Part shown: positions 50,864-62,618 of the stretch, piece after piece | Numbering within the stretch: the stretch's first letter is position 1 | Layout of the letters: each line of letters starts with the position of its first letter | Origin: Liolophura sinensis | Taxonomy: Eukaryota > Mollusca > Polyplacophora > Chitonida > Chitonidae | DNA: 64,000 bases | Assembly: GCF_032854445.1 (NCBI RefSeq) | Contig: NC_088298.1 | Coordinates: 13,629,504-13,693,503 of the forward strand | Direction of reading: 5' to 3' | Notes under the pieces: model-generated | The model's input: only the letters and a program-made list of their open reading frames with translations | What the model was told of the DNA's origin: nothing | The model's database searches: none | Position numbers and translations under genes: made by a program

Positions 50864-52694
50864 CTGGAGCAAGGCAGTCATTAAAAGACACTGCCAAGTC
50901 CGTTTTTATTAGCAAAAAGAGGAGCACAACATCTAAATGGTGTTATCTAAGGGTTGCTCTTTCCACACCTGTACCTGTACAATTATCTCACCTGAAGGAG
51001 AACATAATGGTTCTGCAAATCGTTACTCTTGACTAACCTGGCCATCATGCCCATAAGGGCCTCACATTCCTGAACAGGTATGGGGTAATTCTGACAGATG
51101 TCACAGTCATAGGAAATATTGTTAGATTGAAAACATCACTGACCAGGAGAAGAATTTTTTCAAGAAAAACCAGAAATGTTTTGTCAGTGCCTTTTTAGCA
51201 AAAATTAATTTGGAACTTTTAAGACCTATAAGACATGTTTTTCTTAAAACCATCACACAAGACGCCCTGATGTGTCCATAAAAAGGAACGAGGGAACAGT
51301 TATCCAAATTTATCCGAATTGTTGTTTCTAAAAAATCATCATTTCAAGTTCCTCCTTAACACTTCTGAAAGTTTTCGAACATTTTCCTTAAATCATTGAA
51401 AAGAAATAAATCATATCAAATGTTTCTCATATAGACCATACATTCTAAAGACATGACCAAGCCAACTAAAAAACTCCATCTCATCAAAATAACACATACA
51501 ATTTGACTGTCAAAGCCCATTTATATTTCATGCTCCTATATATTTAGCTCACAGACAGTTTGCTTTGGGTAGAAACCCCAATTAGGCAAAGTAAACAATA
51601 AAAACAACACAATGCTTTCACCAACCGGTTTCTCAGTACACAAATGTATACCTACCTGTAGAAAGATAAACTGTTGGCAACAAAGCGCATGACTTAGCAT
51701 ACCACCAAGTTTGCGTAGCATCTTTTTTCCTTTTCCCTTTTCAAGATTCAGAATTTCTCCCCTGTTTCCACTCAGCCTGCTGTAACATTTTGCTACTAAG
51801 ATCTATAGTGCAAGCAGTTACATCACAAAGAACAATGCAACTTTGTAAGATGCATACAAAAAGTACTGAATTTGGCACAAACATACAAGAAGCCATGAGT
51901 ACTCCAGTGTATTCTAAATGCCAAAAATTTCCCAACATGAGTTTTCTTGTAGCTCAGAATTTCTCATGTATGAATCTCCAGACAGGAAGAATCTTCAAAT
52001 TAATGAAAAAATTCATATCCAGTAAAATATAGGAGTTCTCACGTTGCTGAACCAGGATCCACACAGGATTGCAATCCTCTGAAAGTAACAAGTCACTGTT
52101 GCACACGTTACATCTTTATTGCACACTATTTCATCTTTGTTGCACATACTATGCATGTTGCACAAGGTTTATCTTTCTTGCACATAATATCTCATCTGTT
52201 ACACATAGTATCTCATCTTTCCTCCATGGTATCTCAAATTTGGGACACAAGCCATCTCACTGCTGGTTTGCATGCACTGCTTCATGCCTGGGGTAAAACT
52301 GCCTCTAATAGCGAAGTTAGCATTGAATGACTTCCAGTATCCATAAAAGAACTTCATCTCAAATTCCCCATTTAAGGTCTCTCAAAACTGAAGACAAAAG
52401 TTAATCATGTAAGCAATGGCCTACATTTATACATATAAAAATTCCGAAATGAAATCTTATGAAATTTCCAGAAAATCCCACTGGTTACAGGTCCCCAACG
52501 GTCACCTACATACTGACAGCCCCACAACCTGTGGTCACGTACTGAAGCTTGTGACAGGATTCCTAGCTTGACCTCCACAGCGTAAAGTGCCTGGACACAC
52601 AAAAATGTCCAGATAAATTTATCAGCACTTCCCAGCCAATAAATCTCACCAATGATAATCATCTTAAACAAACATCTCACATTTATAGCCTTAC

Positions 52695-52719
52695 CTGAGC
52701 CATTCACATCTCGGCTCAT
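52695..52719 (-). CDS. First coding exon of tensin-like gene (MSRDVNGS)
   Basis: A minus-strand ATG opens 25 nt of coding sequence reading MSRDVNGS plus one base, followed by a strong splice donor (CAG|gtaagg). Phase 1 at the end fits exactly onto the exon at 50814-50863, whose only open frame needs one incoming base. The joined sequence continues in frame through two more exons into a C1 domain. The peptide alone matches nothing I recognise; support comes from splice signals and phase chaining over four exons. About 70 bases upstream on the same strand is an inverted CCAAT box, as expected of a nearby promoter. The 5' UTR limit is not visible. No other in-frame start precedes it within the apparent leader. 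Confidence 0.62.
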
Positions 52720-52800
52720 TCAACTGGCGAGGTGGCAGCTCATTTGGTCATTCACTCAATTATTACTGACTGCTTAAGTCTACCCCGGGAGTAACCAATG
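52720..52800 (-). promoter_or_regulatory. Probable leader and proximal promoter of tensin-like gene
   Basis: On the minus strand, the 80 bases before the start codon at 52719 include an inverted CCAAT box (CCATTGGTTACTCCCGGGG) at about 52784-52802. No TATA box is evident. The position fits a TATA-less promoter, but the transcription start is not determinable. Confidence 0.35.
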
Positions 52801-52802
52801 GA

Positions 52803-54169
52803 GATTTTACACGAGTGTTACCATCAAGCTCATAAAAAACTTAAATTTTACTTTAAATCGCCTAGTCCAAAAAATATTATGATAACCAGCCTGTTCGTTC
52901 TTTGAAATAATTAAGTGGTCAACTGATGTCTTAGCAACAACTATACTAGATTTCAAGCTGTTGTTATATACAGTCGGTTTGTAAAACAGCATTTCCAATG
53001 TGACGGTTAATGGTTTCACACAGCGTATTGGTTTTCAGCAAGATGCAAACTGGAAGATCGGAAATATAAGCGCAATTGCCTGGCATAAGCTCAAGGTCCG
53101 ATGCCATTTGGTAAAAGTCACTCCCATCTCTCAGGATTACCCAACACGACACAGAAATCCTTTCTTCCCCACGCCCGTTAAGACACAGGAAGACGTTTTG
53201 CACGTATACATACAGCATATTAGGCACAGTTGCACGTGCTGTTTCCATCGCAGCCTTGCGGGCCCAGATCAAGTACCCTGATCAGTTTCTCGGTTATGGC
53301 ACAAACCAATAAACCTGATTTTTCACCATTTTCCTGGTGAAGTTTATGGTCTTTTGATGCCGGCTTAAAAACTAAGGCAATGATCAGCAGCCATAAACAA
53401 CCCCTTCCCAGTACATGTATTACATTGGCCATTCTCTGTAGCCTATTATTATGTGCTTAAAAACTCCATAAGATATAATACTAATTAACACACGCTGTAC
53501 ACCTGCTTTCTTAACTTACATAAAATTCAGTTGCATACCTGTTCGACAAGTTAATACATCCAAAAAAAAAACTATTCCTAATTTATAATACCAAGGCCAC
53601 AATGTATACGTAAACAGTGATACCAGTCACGGGAGATTCTTCTCATCTCAGGCACAAGAACATAAACCGCAACGTTTCCAGCAGATATTCATCTGAAATG
53701 AACCACTACCCATTTGTCTTTCGTTAATTCCTTTAATAGTTTGTGAGCGTAGCCCACCGAGATAGTAATTCACTAGATTCCCGAAATCTCCAACCTTGGT
53801 GTATCAAAGAAATGTTTTTTGTGATTAAATGAAACAACTAATGACTTAAATTTTACAAAAAAAAAAAAAATCACATGGAAATGAAAGTATGATCTATAAA
53901 AGCAAAATATCCCAAACAAACTGAGAAATTTCAAGAGTCTTTTTGATAAGACTTATTATATACTCATGACAATAGGTTGGCAATGTTTGTTTCACTATTT
54001 GTTTGGAGTTTCATTTCATTTTATTTGGTGACACATCAGTCCTTTCACCAGGTACGTGTAAGTCCAAATGTCAATAGATTTGTAGCCCTTCTTCAATCAA
54101 AAGTCACACCAAGCAGAAGACATCCTCTCACTGTTTCATGGACTCAAGGCCAATCCCATAATTTCAATA
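52803..54169. other. Upstream of start exon; no gene recognised
   Basis: Several overlapping open frames at 52964-53432 share no motif and lack splice support. Probably the upstream region of the tensin-like gene. Confidence 0.45.
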
Positions 54170-54439
54170 TTCTTATTTATTTACTTGGTGTTTTACGCCG
54201 TACTCAAGAATATTTCACATGTACGATGGCGGCAAACATTATGGTGGGAGGGAACTTGGCAGAGCCTGGGGGAAACCCACGACCATCCGCAGGTTGCTGG
54301 AAGACCTTCCCACGTACGACCGGAGAGGAAGCCAGCATGACCTAGCTGGACTTGAACTCACAGCGACCCCATTGGTGAGAGACTCATGGGTCATTATGCT
54401 GTGCTAGTGCGCTAACCAACTGAGCCACAGAGGCCCCCT
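54170..54439 (-). mobile_element. Full-length SINE family A
   Basis: All parts are present from TTATTTATTTACTTGGTGTT to GAGCCACAGAGGCCCCC, with a small insertion in the head (ATGACCTAGCTGGAC). Imperfect 8-bp flanks TCAATATT and TCGATATT may be the target duplication. Confidence 0.8.
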
Positions 54440-54518
54440 CGATATTAATAGGCTCCAAACCACCCCAATATTCCAGTGTTTGTGGCACCAGATCGCAAAA
54501 ATACACCAGTAGTTTAGA

Positions 54519-54669
54519 TTTATTTATTTATTTGATTGGTGTTTTAGGCCGTACTCAAGAATATTTCACTTATACGATGGCAGCCAGCATTATGGTGGGT
54601 GGAAACCGGGCACAGCCCGGGGGAAACCCACGACCATCCGCAGGTTGCTGGCAGACCTTCCCACTTACG
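54519..54669 (-). mobile_element. 5'-truncated SINE family A with 13-bp target duplication
   Basis: Only the body and tail remain; the tRNA head is missing beyond CTTCCCACTTACG. Repeats CCAGTAGTTTAGA (54506-54518) and CCAGTAGTTCAGA (54670-54682) show that it inserted already truncated, as target-primed reverse transcription produces. Confidence 0.82.
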
Positions 54670-55002
54670 CCAGTAGTTCAGAGGCTACTGATAACAGAAC
54701 AAAAATATACAAACCACTTGTAAGAAGCATACATGACAAGTTACATCATCATGCAAAGACAGCAAGTATTGCCAAACGACATGTAGCTAAGAGGATTACC
54801 AGCTGATTTACTCAACATGCTCAGGTGAACTGATGAGGTCACACCAACCAGGTGAGACCACAGGTGTTCAAGAAATAAGGATTAATACACCACTGAGATG
54901 TAATTATTTAAATGTAAACAGGTGTTTGTTGGCCTTCGTCACTGAGACTAGCTGGCAAACATTTCATCCTTTGATTAGCAAACACTAACTTTTCTTGAGA
55001 AG

Positions 55003-55005
<3 letters not shown>

Positions 55006-55040
<35 letters not shown>

Positions 55041-55048
55041 TATATATT
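55006..55048. repeat. TA microsatellite
   Basis: AT repeats of about 40 bases, interrupted once by AAATA. Confidence 0.93.
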
Positions 55049-55159
55049 ATACTGGTCTGTGGTTGTAGGAGAGCAATTCAAGCCAAACAGAAAACGTTAC
55101 ACCAGTCCTTGTCAATTTTTGACATCTCCTTGAATCAAATACAAAGGTGGATTTAACTG

Positions 55160-55245
55160 AATGTATCTATTTGATCCTTGCTTAACACCATATTCAAAGA
55201 TTTTTCACTTGTACAATGGAAGCCAGTTCTCATTGGAGGGAGGAC
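55160..55245 (-). mobile_element. Ancient SINE family A fragment
   Basis: ATCTATTTGATCCTTGCTTA, CATATTCAAAGATTTTTCAC and TGGAAGCCAGTTCTCATTGG align loosely to the tail and body. Confidence 0.35.
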
Positions 55246-55414
55246 ATCACAGATCATCAAGGCCTCCCAGTAGCCGTGACAGTTGGATTTGACCAAGAGT
55301 TCATATGCCATAACCTTGTGGTTTAAAATACCAACTTTTTCCAATGAATACCAATGAAGCTGACTGTTCAGATAAAAAATATTTACTGCATCACTGTTGC
55401 AACTTCCTAAAGGA

Positions 55415-55698
55415 TGTATTGATGGTCAGTCAATGCTAGAATATGATGCACTCACCTCACTCCTACGGTATATACTATACATTTATGTATTGATGGTCAG
55501 TCAATGCTGGAATATGATGCACTCACCTCACTCCTACGGTATATACTATACATGTATGTATTGATGGTCAGTCAATGCTGGAATATGATGCACTCACCTC
55601 ACTCCTACGGTATATACTATACATGTATGTATTGATGGTCAGTCAATGCTGGAATATGATGCACTCACCTCACTCCTACAGTATATACTATACATGTA
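55415..55698. repeat. Tandem array, 71-bp unit, 4 copies
   Basis: Units start at 55415, 55486, 55557 and 55628 with TGTATTGATGGTCAGTCAAT. They are nearly identical (three or four differences), implying recent expansion. Confidence 0.93.
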
Positions 55699-55995
55699 TG
55701 TATTACTTGTTAGTGTGCAGTTAATGGTGGCTCAAGGCCAGCATACATGCGTGTACAACCTTACTATACCTACTAGTATATCCACTATGATAGCTCATGT
55801 CCCAGGTATGATCCTGGTAAGTGATTAACTGTATAATCAATAACGGTCAGTGCTGGTCAGCATTCATGTTTTTCTTTCTTATCAGAATATAATATCCACT
55901 TCCACATTATGTAAATCAGATTCCTGGCACCTCATCATATACAAGTACTGGAGCCATGCATCAGACTGACAAGTTGGCGTGCTGATTAAGCTGAA

Positions 55996-56062
55996 TGAAT
56001 GAATGAATGATTATGGCTGCACGCCACGTCGGCAATATTTCAGCCATATCGTGGCGACTGAT
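55996..56062. repeat. Dispersed repeat, two copies seen
   Basis: GCCACGTCGGCAATATTTCA followed by GCCATATCGTGGCGAC. A second copy at 17714-17750 reads GCCACGTTGGCAACATTTCA then GCCATAATGTGGCGAC. Probably part of a third interspersed family. Confidence 0.5.
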
Positions 56063-56097
56063 TACACTGATGTACATGAATGATTCCATGTTCACAT

Positions 56098-57135
56098 ACG
56101 TCTCTGTACATGTATGGTGTGCTTCAGACCTTATGTACATGTACGTCTCTGTACATGTATGGTGTGCTACAGATCTTATGTACATGTACGTCTCTGTACA
56201 TGTATGGTGTGCTACAGATCTTATGTACATGTACGTTCATGTACATGTATGGTGTGCTTCAGACCTTATGTACATGTACGTCTCTGTACATGTATGGTGT
56301 GCTACAGATCTTATGTACATGTACGTTTATGTACAGGTATGGTGTGCTTCAGACCTTATGTACATGTACGTTCATGTACAGGTATGGTGTGCTACAGACC
56401 TTATGTACATGTACGTTTATGTACAGGTATGGTGTGCTTCAGACCTTATGTACATGTACGTTTATGTACATGTATGGTGTGCTTCAGACCTTATGTACAT
56501 GTACGTCTCTGTACATGTATGGTGTGCTTCAGACCTTATGTACATGTACGTTCATGTACAGGTATGGTGTGCTACAGGTATGGTGTGCTACAGATCTTAT
56601 GTACATGTACGTTTATGTACAGGTATGGTGTGCTACAGATCTTATGTACATGTACGTTCATGTACATGTATGGTGTGCTACAGATCTTATGTACATGTAC
56701 GTTCATGTACATGTATGGTGTGCTACAGACCTTATGTACATGTATGTTTATGTACAGGTATGGTGTGCTACAGATCTTATGTACATGTACGTTCATGTAC
56801 AGGTATGGTGTGCTACAGATCTTATGTACATGTACGTTCATGTACATGTATGGTGTGCTACAGATCTTATGTACATGTACGTTCATGTACAGGTATGGTG
56901 TGCTACAGATCTTATGTACATGTACGTTCATGTACATGTATGGTGTGCTACAGACCTTATGTACATGTATGTTTATGTACAGGTATGGTGTGCTACAGAC
57001 CTTATGTACATGTACGTTTATGTACAGGTATGGTGTGCTACAGACCTTATGTACATGTACGTTCATGTACATGTATGGTGTGCTACAGACCTTATGTACA
57101 TGTACGTTTATGTACAGGTATGGTGTGCTACAGAC
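56098..57135. repeat. Minisatellite, 45-bp unit, about 23 copies
   Basis: Unit ACGTCTCTGTACATGTATGG plus TGTGCTTCAGACCTTATGTACATGT. The 45-bp period equals 15 codons, so all three plus frames and one minus frame stay open for hundreds of codons. The 'proteins' are Cys/Met/Tyr/Val repeats with no start context and are not called as genes. One 17-bp internal duplication lies at about 56572-56588. Confidence 0.94.
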
Positions 57136-57895
57136 CTTGTTGCAGACACTCACTTTGTCATGTTAATGTACGTTTATGTATATGTATGGTGTGCTACAGA
57201 CCTGGTACCAGGCACTCACTTTGTCATGTTAATGTACGTTTATGTATATGTATGGTTTGCTACAGATCTTGTGCCAGGCACTCACTCTGTCGTGTTCATG
57301 TACGTCTGTGTACATGTATGGTGTGTACAAACCTTGAGCCAGACACTCACTTTGTCATGTTCTTGTAAGTTTATGTATATATGTATGGTGTGCCACAGAC
57401 CTTGTAAAAGGCACTCATTTTGTCATGTTCATGTCCGTCTATGTACATGTATGGTATGCTACAAACCTTGAGCCAGGCACTCACTTTGTCGTGTTCATGT
57501 ACGTCTCTGTACAGGTATGGTGTGCTACAGACCTTGTAGCAGGCACTCACTTTGTCATGTTCATGTAAGTTTATGTATATGTATGGTGTGCCACAGACCT
57601 TGTAAAAGGCACTCCCTTTGTCATGTTCATGTCTGTTTATGTACATGTATGGTATGCTACAAACCTTGAGTCAGGCACTCATTTTGTCATGTTTATGTAC
57701 GTTTATGTACAGGTATGGTTGCTACAGACCTGGTACCAGGCACTCACTTTGTCATGTTCATGTACATTCATATATATGTATGGTGTGCTACAGCCCTTGT
57801 GCCAGGCACTCACTTTGTCATGTTCATTTACGTTCATATATATGTATGGTGTGCTACATACCTTGTGTCAGGCACTCACTTTGTCATGTCACTAT
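57136..57895. repeat. Minisatellite, 66-bp unit, about 11 copies, derived from the 45-bp unit
   Basis: Unit CTTGTGCCAGGCACTCACTT plus TGTCATGTTCATGTACGTTT, then the ATGTACATGTATGGTGTGCT core of the 45-bp array. It equals the 45-bp unit with a 21-bp insertion. It directly continues the 45-bp array. Confidence 0.9.
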
Positions 57896-58435
57896 GTAGC
57901 GCCAGGAATGACATTGCATGCACTACAATGGATCTGGGTGATATAATTGGCTCATCTCTCCTACTCTGTCTATATACAGGTTCCCAGAAGGTGCACTTTT
58001 CTGCTTCTCATTTGATTTCATCCAAAACTGGGGTGTCAGCTAGGGCACCGTTAGCTTGGCACAAGTAGACATATTTAAATGTACTACACTGGAGGTTTTG
58101 CACTCATTTGAAGACTAGTCTATGAGCTCGAAATAATTGTATGACATTTATAACGCAATCAAAACTGACAGAAATAATATAATAACGTTAACATTTAATT
58201 AACCTCTATGCCTGGAATATGTCACATGAACTGTACAGAATTAAATCTGGCTTTATACATTTTATTTATTCCCAGCCAATTAACCTCTTAATTACAACAT
58301 TTTCATACAGTTAAAGGTATACTTCAACCCCTTCAATTTTTTTCATTAAGTATTTTCAATATAAATGTTCGCAAGTATCCAGTGTACAACACTCCATTGG
58401 AAAAATACATCACTTTAATATACCTCTGTTTTTGA

Positions 58436-58734
58436 GTGAGTGAGCGAGTGCTTGTATGTAATGTGCCTCCTTGTTGCAGGATGGATTTCCACCAAGCTTT
58501 TGTCTAGTGCTGCTTCACTGAGACGACTTACCAAAGGTAAGTAAGCCGTCCAGCCCGAGCCATTATACTGATATGGGTCAACCAGTCACTGCACTATCCC
58601 CTTCATGCTGAACGCCAAGCGAGGAAGTTACAACTTCCTCTTTTAAAGTCTTAGGTGTGACTCGACCCAGGATTGATCCTGGATCTACTGCTCCTGAAGC
58701 TGACGCTCTACCAACTCTGCTATTTGGGCCGATA
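58436..58734 (-). mobile_element. Complete copy of SINE family B with 10-bp target duplication
   Basis: Minus-strand counterpart of the 4.6-kb copy, with tail at left (gagtgagtgagcgagtgctt) and tRNA-like head at right. The head is longer here, extending to GGCCCAAATAGCAGAGTTGG, so this copy shows the true 5' end better. Direct repeats CTGTTTTTGA at 58426-58435 and 58735-58744 flank it. The tail adjoining the body is partly deleted. Confidence 0.78.
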
Positions 58735-59181
58735 CTGTTTTTGAACATGGCAACATCCTACACTGTTGCTTCTCATTTGTGTGTACAAAAATGTACACAA
58801 CAATGTGTCTTTGTGACATGGGTAATGGTTAGTTGAATGCACCATGCCAGCAAGGATGATCAACAATACATTCCAAAATCCAGTGGAACCAAGAAATGGC
58901 TTTTTGAGTAAAATGGACTCTTCCAGATCTGTACGGTTTACTTCCAGGCAAAATGAGCCACAAATTGCACATGCAATATTGCATATAAAAAAATAAATAA
59001 AAAAATGCAACAAAATCATCGCCATGCGTTTTACTCTCTCAGTTTCAGATCAGGTAAAAACCATAAAAGTTTGCACTTCTAATTCACCTTACAGGAAGTC
59101 TCGATACACGTACAAGAATGCTAACTATTAACCAAACTAAGGTATTTTCATACATGCACTCCTTATGAGCCTTGTGTATTT

Positions 59182-59277
59182 AATTATTTGATTAGTTCAT
59201 TCAAAAATATTTCACTTATACAACAGCAGCCAGCATTATGGTGGAAGTTAGGAAACTGGGCAGACACTGGGGGGGAA
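59182..59277 (-). mobile_element. SINE family A 3' fragment, diverged
   Basis: AATTATTTGATTAGTTCATT and CAACAGCAGCCAGCATTATG, truncated at CACTGGGGGGG. Confidence 0.55.
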
Positions 59278-59657
59278 GGACCTTATGTAAACACATTCCA
59301 AAAAGCTTTGTCTGTAAATGATGTGAACCCGTGAGAGCCTCCTCAAAATTTTACATACAGTAACTTGAAGGTAAACATTTCTCACGGTGGTCTCATTAAG
59401 GGGTAGCAATTACTATTTAGGCAGTATAATCACCTATTTACCTGTCAGCCGAACCGGCAATTAACAGACAGGTAAAACTGCCTACCTCAGCTGGCTCAGA
59501 ACTCACCTGTGCACCCAAAATGTCTTCTACACATGCAAGCTATGGTAAGCTGGAGTTTCTCATAAACTTTAGTTTCCGTTAGAAACCATGGAATTCCTAC
59601 AAAATGCACCTGAGTTGAGATAAAAACTCCCACAGCGTTGTGTGCCCGTCTCCTTAC

Positions 59658-59717
59658 CTGACTGTACAACACGTACGAGGAACAAGTTACAATATCTCGG
59701 AACTTTGCATTGATCAT
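59658..59717 (-). CDS. Candidate distal first exon (20 residues, phase 0)
   Basis: A minus-strand ATG opens exactly 20 codons, MINAKFRDIVTCSSYVLYSQ, ending at a near-perfect donor (CAG|gtaagg) in phase 0. Phase 0 is what the C1 exon at 31506-31617 accepts, so this could be an upstream alternative start that skips the two exons at 52.7 and 50.8 kb. There is no recognised motif and no core promoter that I can see. Confidence 0.25.
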
Positions 59718-60033
59718 TGTAATTGGTGTGTATCAGTTAACTGTTTCACAGTCCCAAACCATAAAAAAAATAAAAATAAACAAAAGGGTGAATTTCATGC
59801 CACCAGCCAACAGGTGTGACAGTCCTGAACCTTCTCTTAATAAATATACAGGTAGGAATGACTGTGTTATGTAAGAACAGATTCATAAAGGCTACAACCA
59901 GATTCACAAATAATTAACTCATGAAATATGGGCCAAACGAGTTCCTGTTTATTTGATCACCTTGATTGCTTGGATGAGTGAAGAATTTCAATCAGTCATC
60001 CACTGGAGCTTCTCAGGAAGTGTCTGACTGAAG

Positions 60034-60067
60034 ATTTCATTGACTGACTGACTGACTGACTGACTGA
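60034..60067. repeat. TGAC tetranucleotide repeat
   Basis: About eight tandem TGAC units. Confidence 0.9.
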
Positions 60068-60264
60068 CCCACAGAGCGATCAAGTTGCTTTTAGGCCTGC
60101 TTGTCACAGCTGAATGGCTCAATCGTTTCAATATTCCTCCTTACGTCCATTTCCAATAGAGAGTTTAAAAAAACTTATCCATCTTGATAAAGACTGCATC
60201 ATTAACTCATCTTAAGACCATCATGTTAGTATAATTCTACCCAGATTAACACAGAATTTGCTCT

Positions 60265-60335
60265 TGATACTCTTGAATATTTAAATCACTTACACAATGG
60301 TGCTCAGCTTTATGTGTGGAGGAAACCAGAGCTTA
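60265..60335 (-). mobile_element. Ancient SINE family A fragment
   Basis: ACTCTTGAATATTTAAATCA followed by GTGTGGAGGAAACCAGAGCT resembles the body. Weak. Confidence 0.3.
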
Positions 60336-61318
60336 AGCTACAAAGACATTGCTGTTTATAACTACCTACCAATGACAAGTAGAAACTAACAAAGCACGCA
60401 ACGTGTCACACACAGATCAGGGGTCACGTTCACAAAGCGGAGTACGACATTTATTTATCCAACATTTGTTGTACAATATTTTGTACGTGACTATTATACC
60501 ATTGTCCTAGAAGTACAATATCGTACAAGTATCATCAGACATCTTTGTGCACCCACACCCCTTGATCAACACACTGGTATACATGTAACTGACACATCAC
60601 AGGGTTTAATTTCAAGAGCATTACATAAAGAGACCAAGAATTGAGAATTGGATAAGTAAAAGATTCTGTTTTAGCCCGAGTGATTAACTAAAAAACTCTA
60701 TGTGTACATACAGATTGAGAATCACAAGTGTAATGGTATATCATAAATCTTGCGATATAAGTTTCTGCTTCAAGTAAACATACTGAGGCTGTCAAAAATT
60801 AACTACTGTCAATTTACTTCTCCATCTAAAATAAAGACAAATCCATTATGTCTGCCCGAATATATACAATTACAGTACTACATCAATTACATTAGGTGCA
60901 GGGCTTTCTCCAAACAAACTGCTATTTAGCACATCTCACCCAAGTATTTCCCATTTGTGATGCCCATAAACAATGTTTTATAGCATGAAACAAAATGTAA
61001 CATGACACTGATGAACCAGAGCGTTTAGAAAAATAAACTAAAACATGTCAACGCCATGCAATAAACAACAAAAATAAAAATGTACAGCAACGAAGTCCTA
61101 AACTTAAAAGGTAACCTGAAGGCTCTGAAGGCAGACAAACTTACTTTTTTCTTTGTACCAAAGCCCTATCCTACTATGAATTATCTTGATAATAAAACTT
61201 TACAAGTTGATGGAAAAAAGGAACTGACTGCATTTTCTAAGCGAAACAGGTTTGTCTAGATTAGAGTAACAAAAACCATCACATTTTTTGTTCACCCGTA
61301 ATTCTTCAACCAATCTAG

Positions 61319-61395
61319 GCGTGGAATACAAGGACTTTGGAGAAGTCAAGCAAGAGCTGATTTCCTTGCCCATATCATTGCAACCCAAATTAAAG
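61319..61395 (+). CDS. Candidate plus-strand exon running into a 44-bp array
   Basis: After an acceptor-like cttcaaccaatctag, the plus strand reads VEYKDFGEVKQELISLPISL then QPKLK (phase 2 in, phase 0 out) up to a donor AAAG|gtaaga. The last 28 bases and the donor are the first unit of the 44-bp tandem array at 61364-61672. The opposite strand is also open here, so coding is uncertain. I recognise no family. Confidence 0.2.
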
Positions 61396-61672
61396 GTAAG
61401 AAACCTAAATTGCCCATATCATTGCAACCCAAAATAAAGGTAAGAAACCTAAATTCCCCATATCATTGCAATCCAAAATAAAGGAAAAAACCTAAATTGC
61501 CCATATCATTGCAACCCAAATTAAAGGCAAGAAACCTAAATTGCCCATATCATTGCAACCCAAAATAAAGGTAAGAAACCTAAATTGCCCATATCATTGC
61601 AACCCAAATTAAAGGTAAGAAACCTAAAGTGCCCATATCATTGCAACCCAAATTAAAGGTAAGAAACCTAAA
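61364..61672. repeat. Tandem array, 44-bp unit, 7 copies
   Basis: Unit GCCCATATCATTGCAACCCA plus AATTAAAGGTAAGAAACCTAAATT. Each unit carries AAAG|gtaaga, a splice-donor-like sequence on the plus strand. Confidence 0.93.
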
Positions 61673-62549
61673 TTCTCAACAGCAGCGACATTGCACAAAA
61701 TGCCAATGTCATCTTGTACTTAGGTATGTGTAAAAAATATTGTCGTAAACATTACATGTCAACATCTATTGCTTTGTATTTTATACCTGTCAGTCCATGC
61801 ATGTATTTCAAATTGTCATTAAACTAGAGGAAAACTAAAATATGAAGTAAGGTTCACCATACAGACAACTGAAAATTAAGTACAAAACTGCTTTCATTTA
61901 TTCTTTCAGATTTTTTCAGGAGTGTTGAAAGGCATTCAAATATCTGAATACTAAGGTGGGCTTTATGAGACATACTGACGGTATCTAGGAACTCGGACGT
62001 CACATCACTTTTTTTTCCTGATGTTCACCAGAAGAAAGGAATTTTAGGGGAAATATTTTATCGGGGTATATTTCGAAAAACGTCATGTGACATCAGAGTT
62101 CCTAAACTCTGATAGCATGGTCCATAAAGCCCTCCTTAGAATTTTTTGGACGCCTTTTCAGAAAAATCTAAAAAAATAAACGACAGTATATTTATACATA
62201 ATTTTAAGTGATCTATTTAGTGATGCCTACTTTGATTTTTAAAAGTCCTTTCCTTTAAGACTCATGGCAAGATACATGTCAATATACATATCCTCGTAAT
62301 ACACAGAGAGGCAGGTATGCGTACAATTCAATATAATATACATGTATTATGTATATCAGATAGGTCATGCAAACAAATGTATACATGTATATGGTCACTG
62401 TTTATATACACAGACATAAACACTGCATACGTAGATGGTGCACATGCTACAACAACATAAGATTTAATCCCCAAAAATCAATGCATGGTACTGAGTGTGA
62501 ACTTGGTGACTTTATTGAAATCAATAGAACATGATCCGTGTACATGTCA

Positions 62550-62618
<69 letters not shown>

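Larger units (their letters stand above)
59718..61318. other. No gene recognised
   Basis: AT-rich sequence with a TGAC repeat and an old SINE fragment. Confidence 0.5.

Noticed and set aside
56007-57471. Open frames of 350 to 463 codons in all three plus frames
   Set aside because: They exist only because a 45-bp repeat without stop codons is read in each phase; no start context, domain or splice support.
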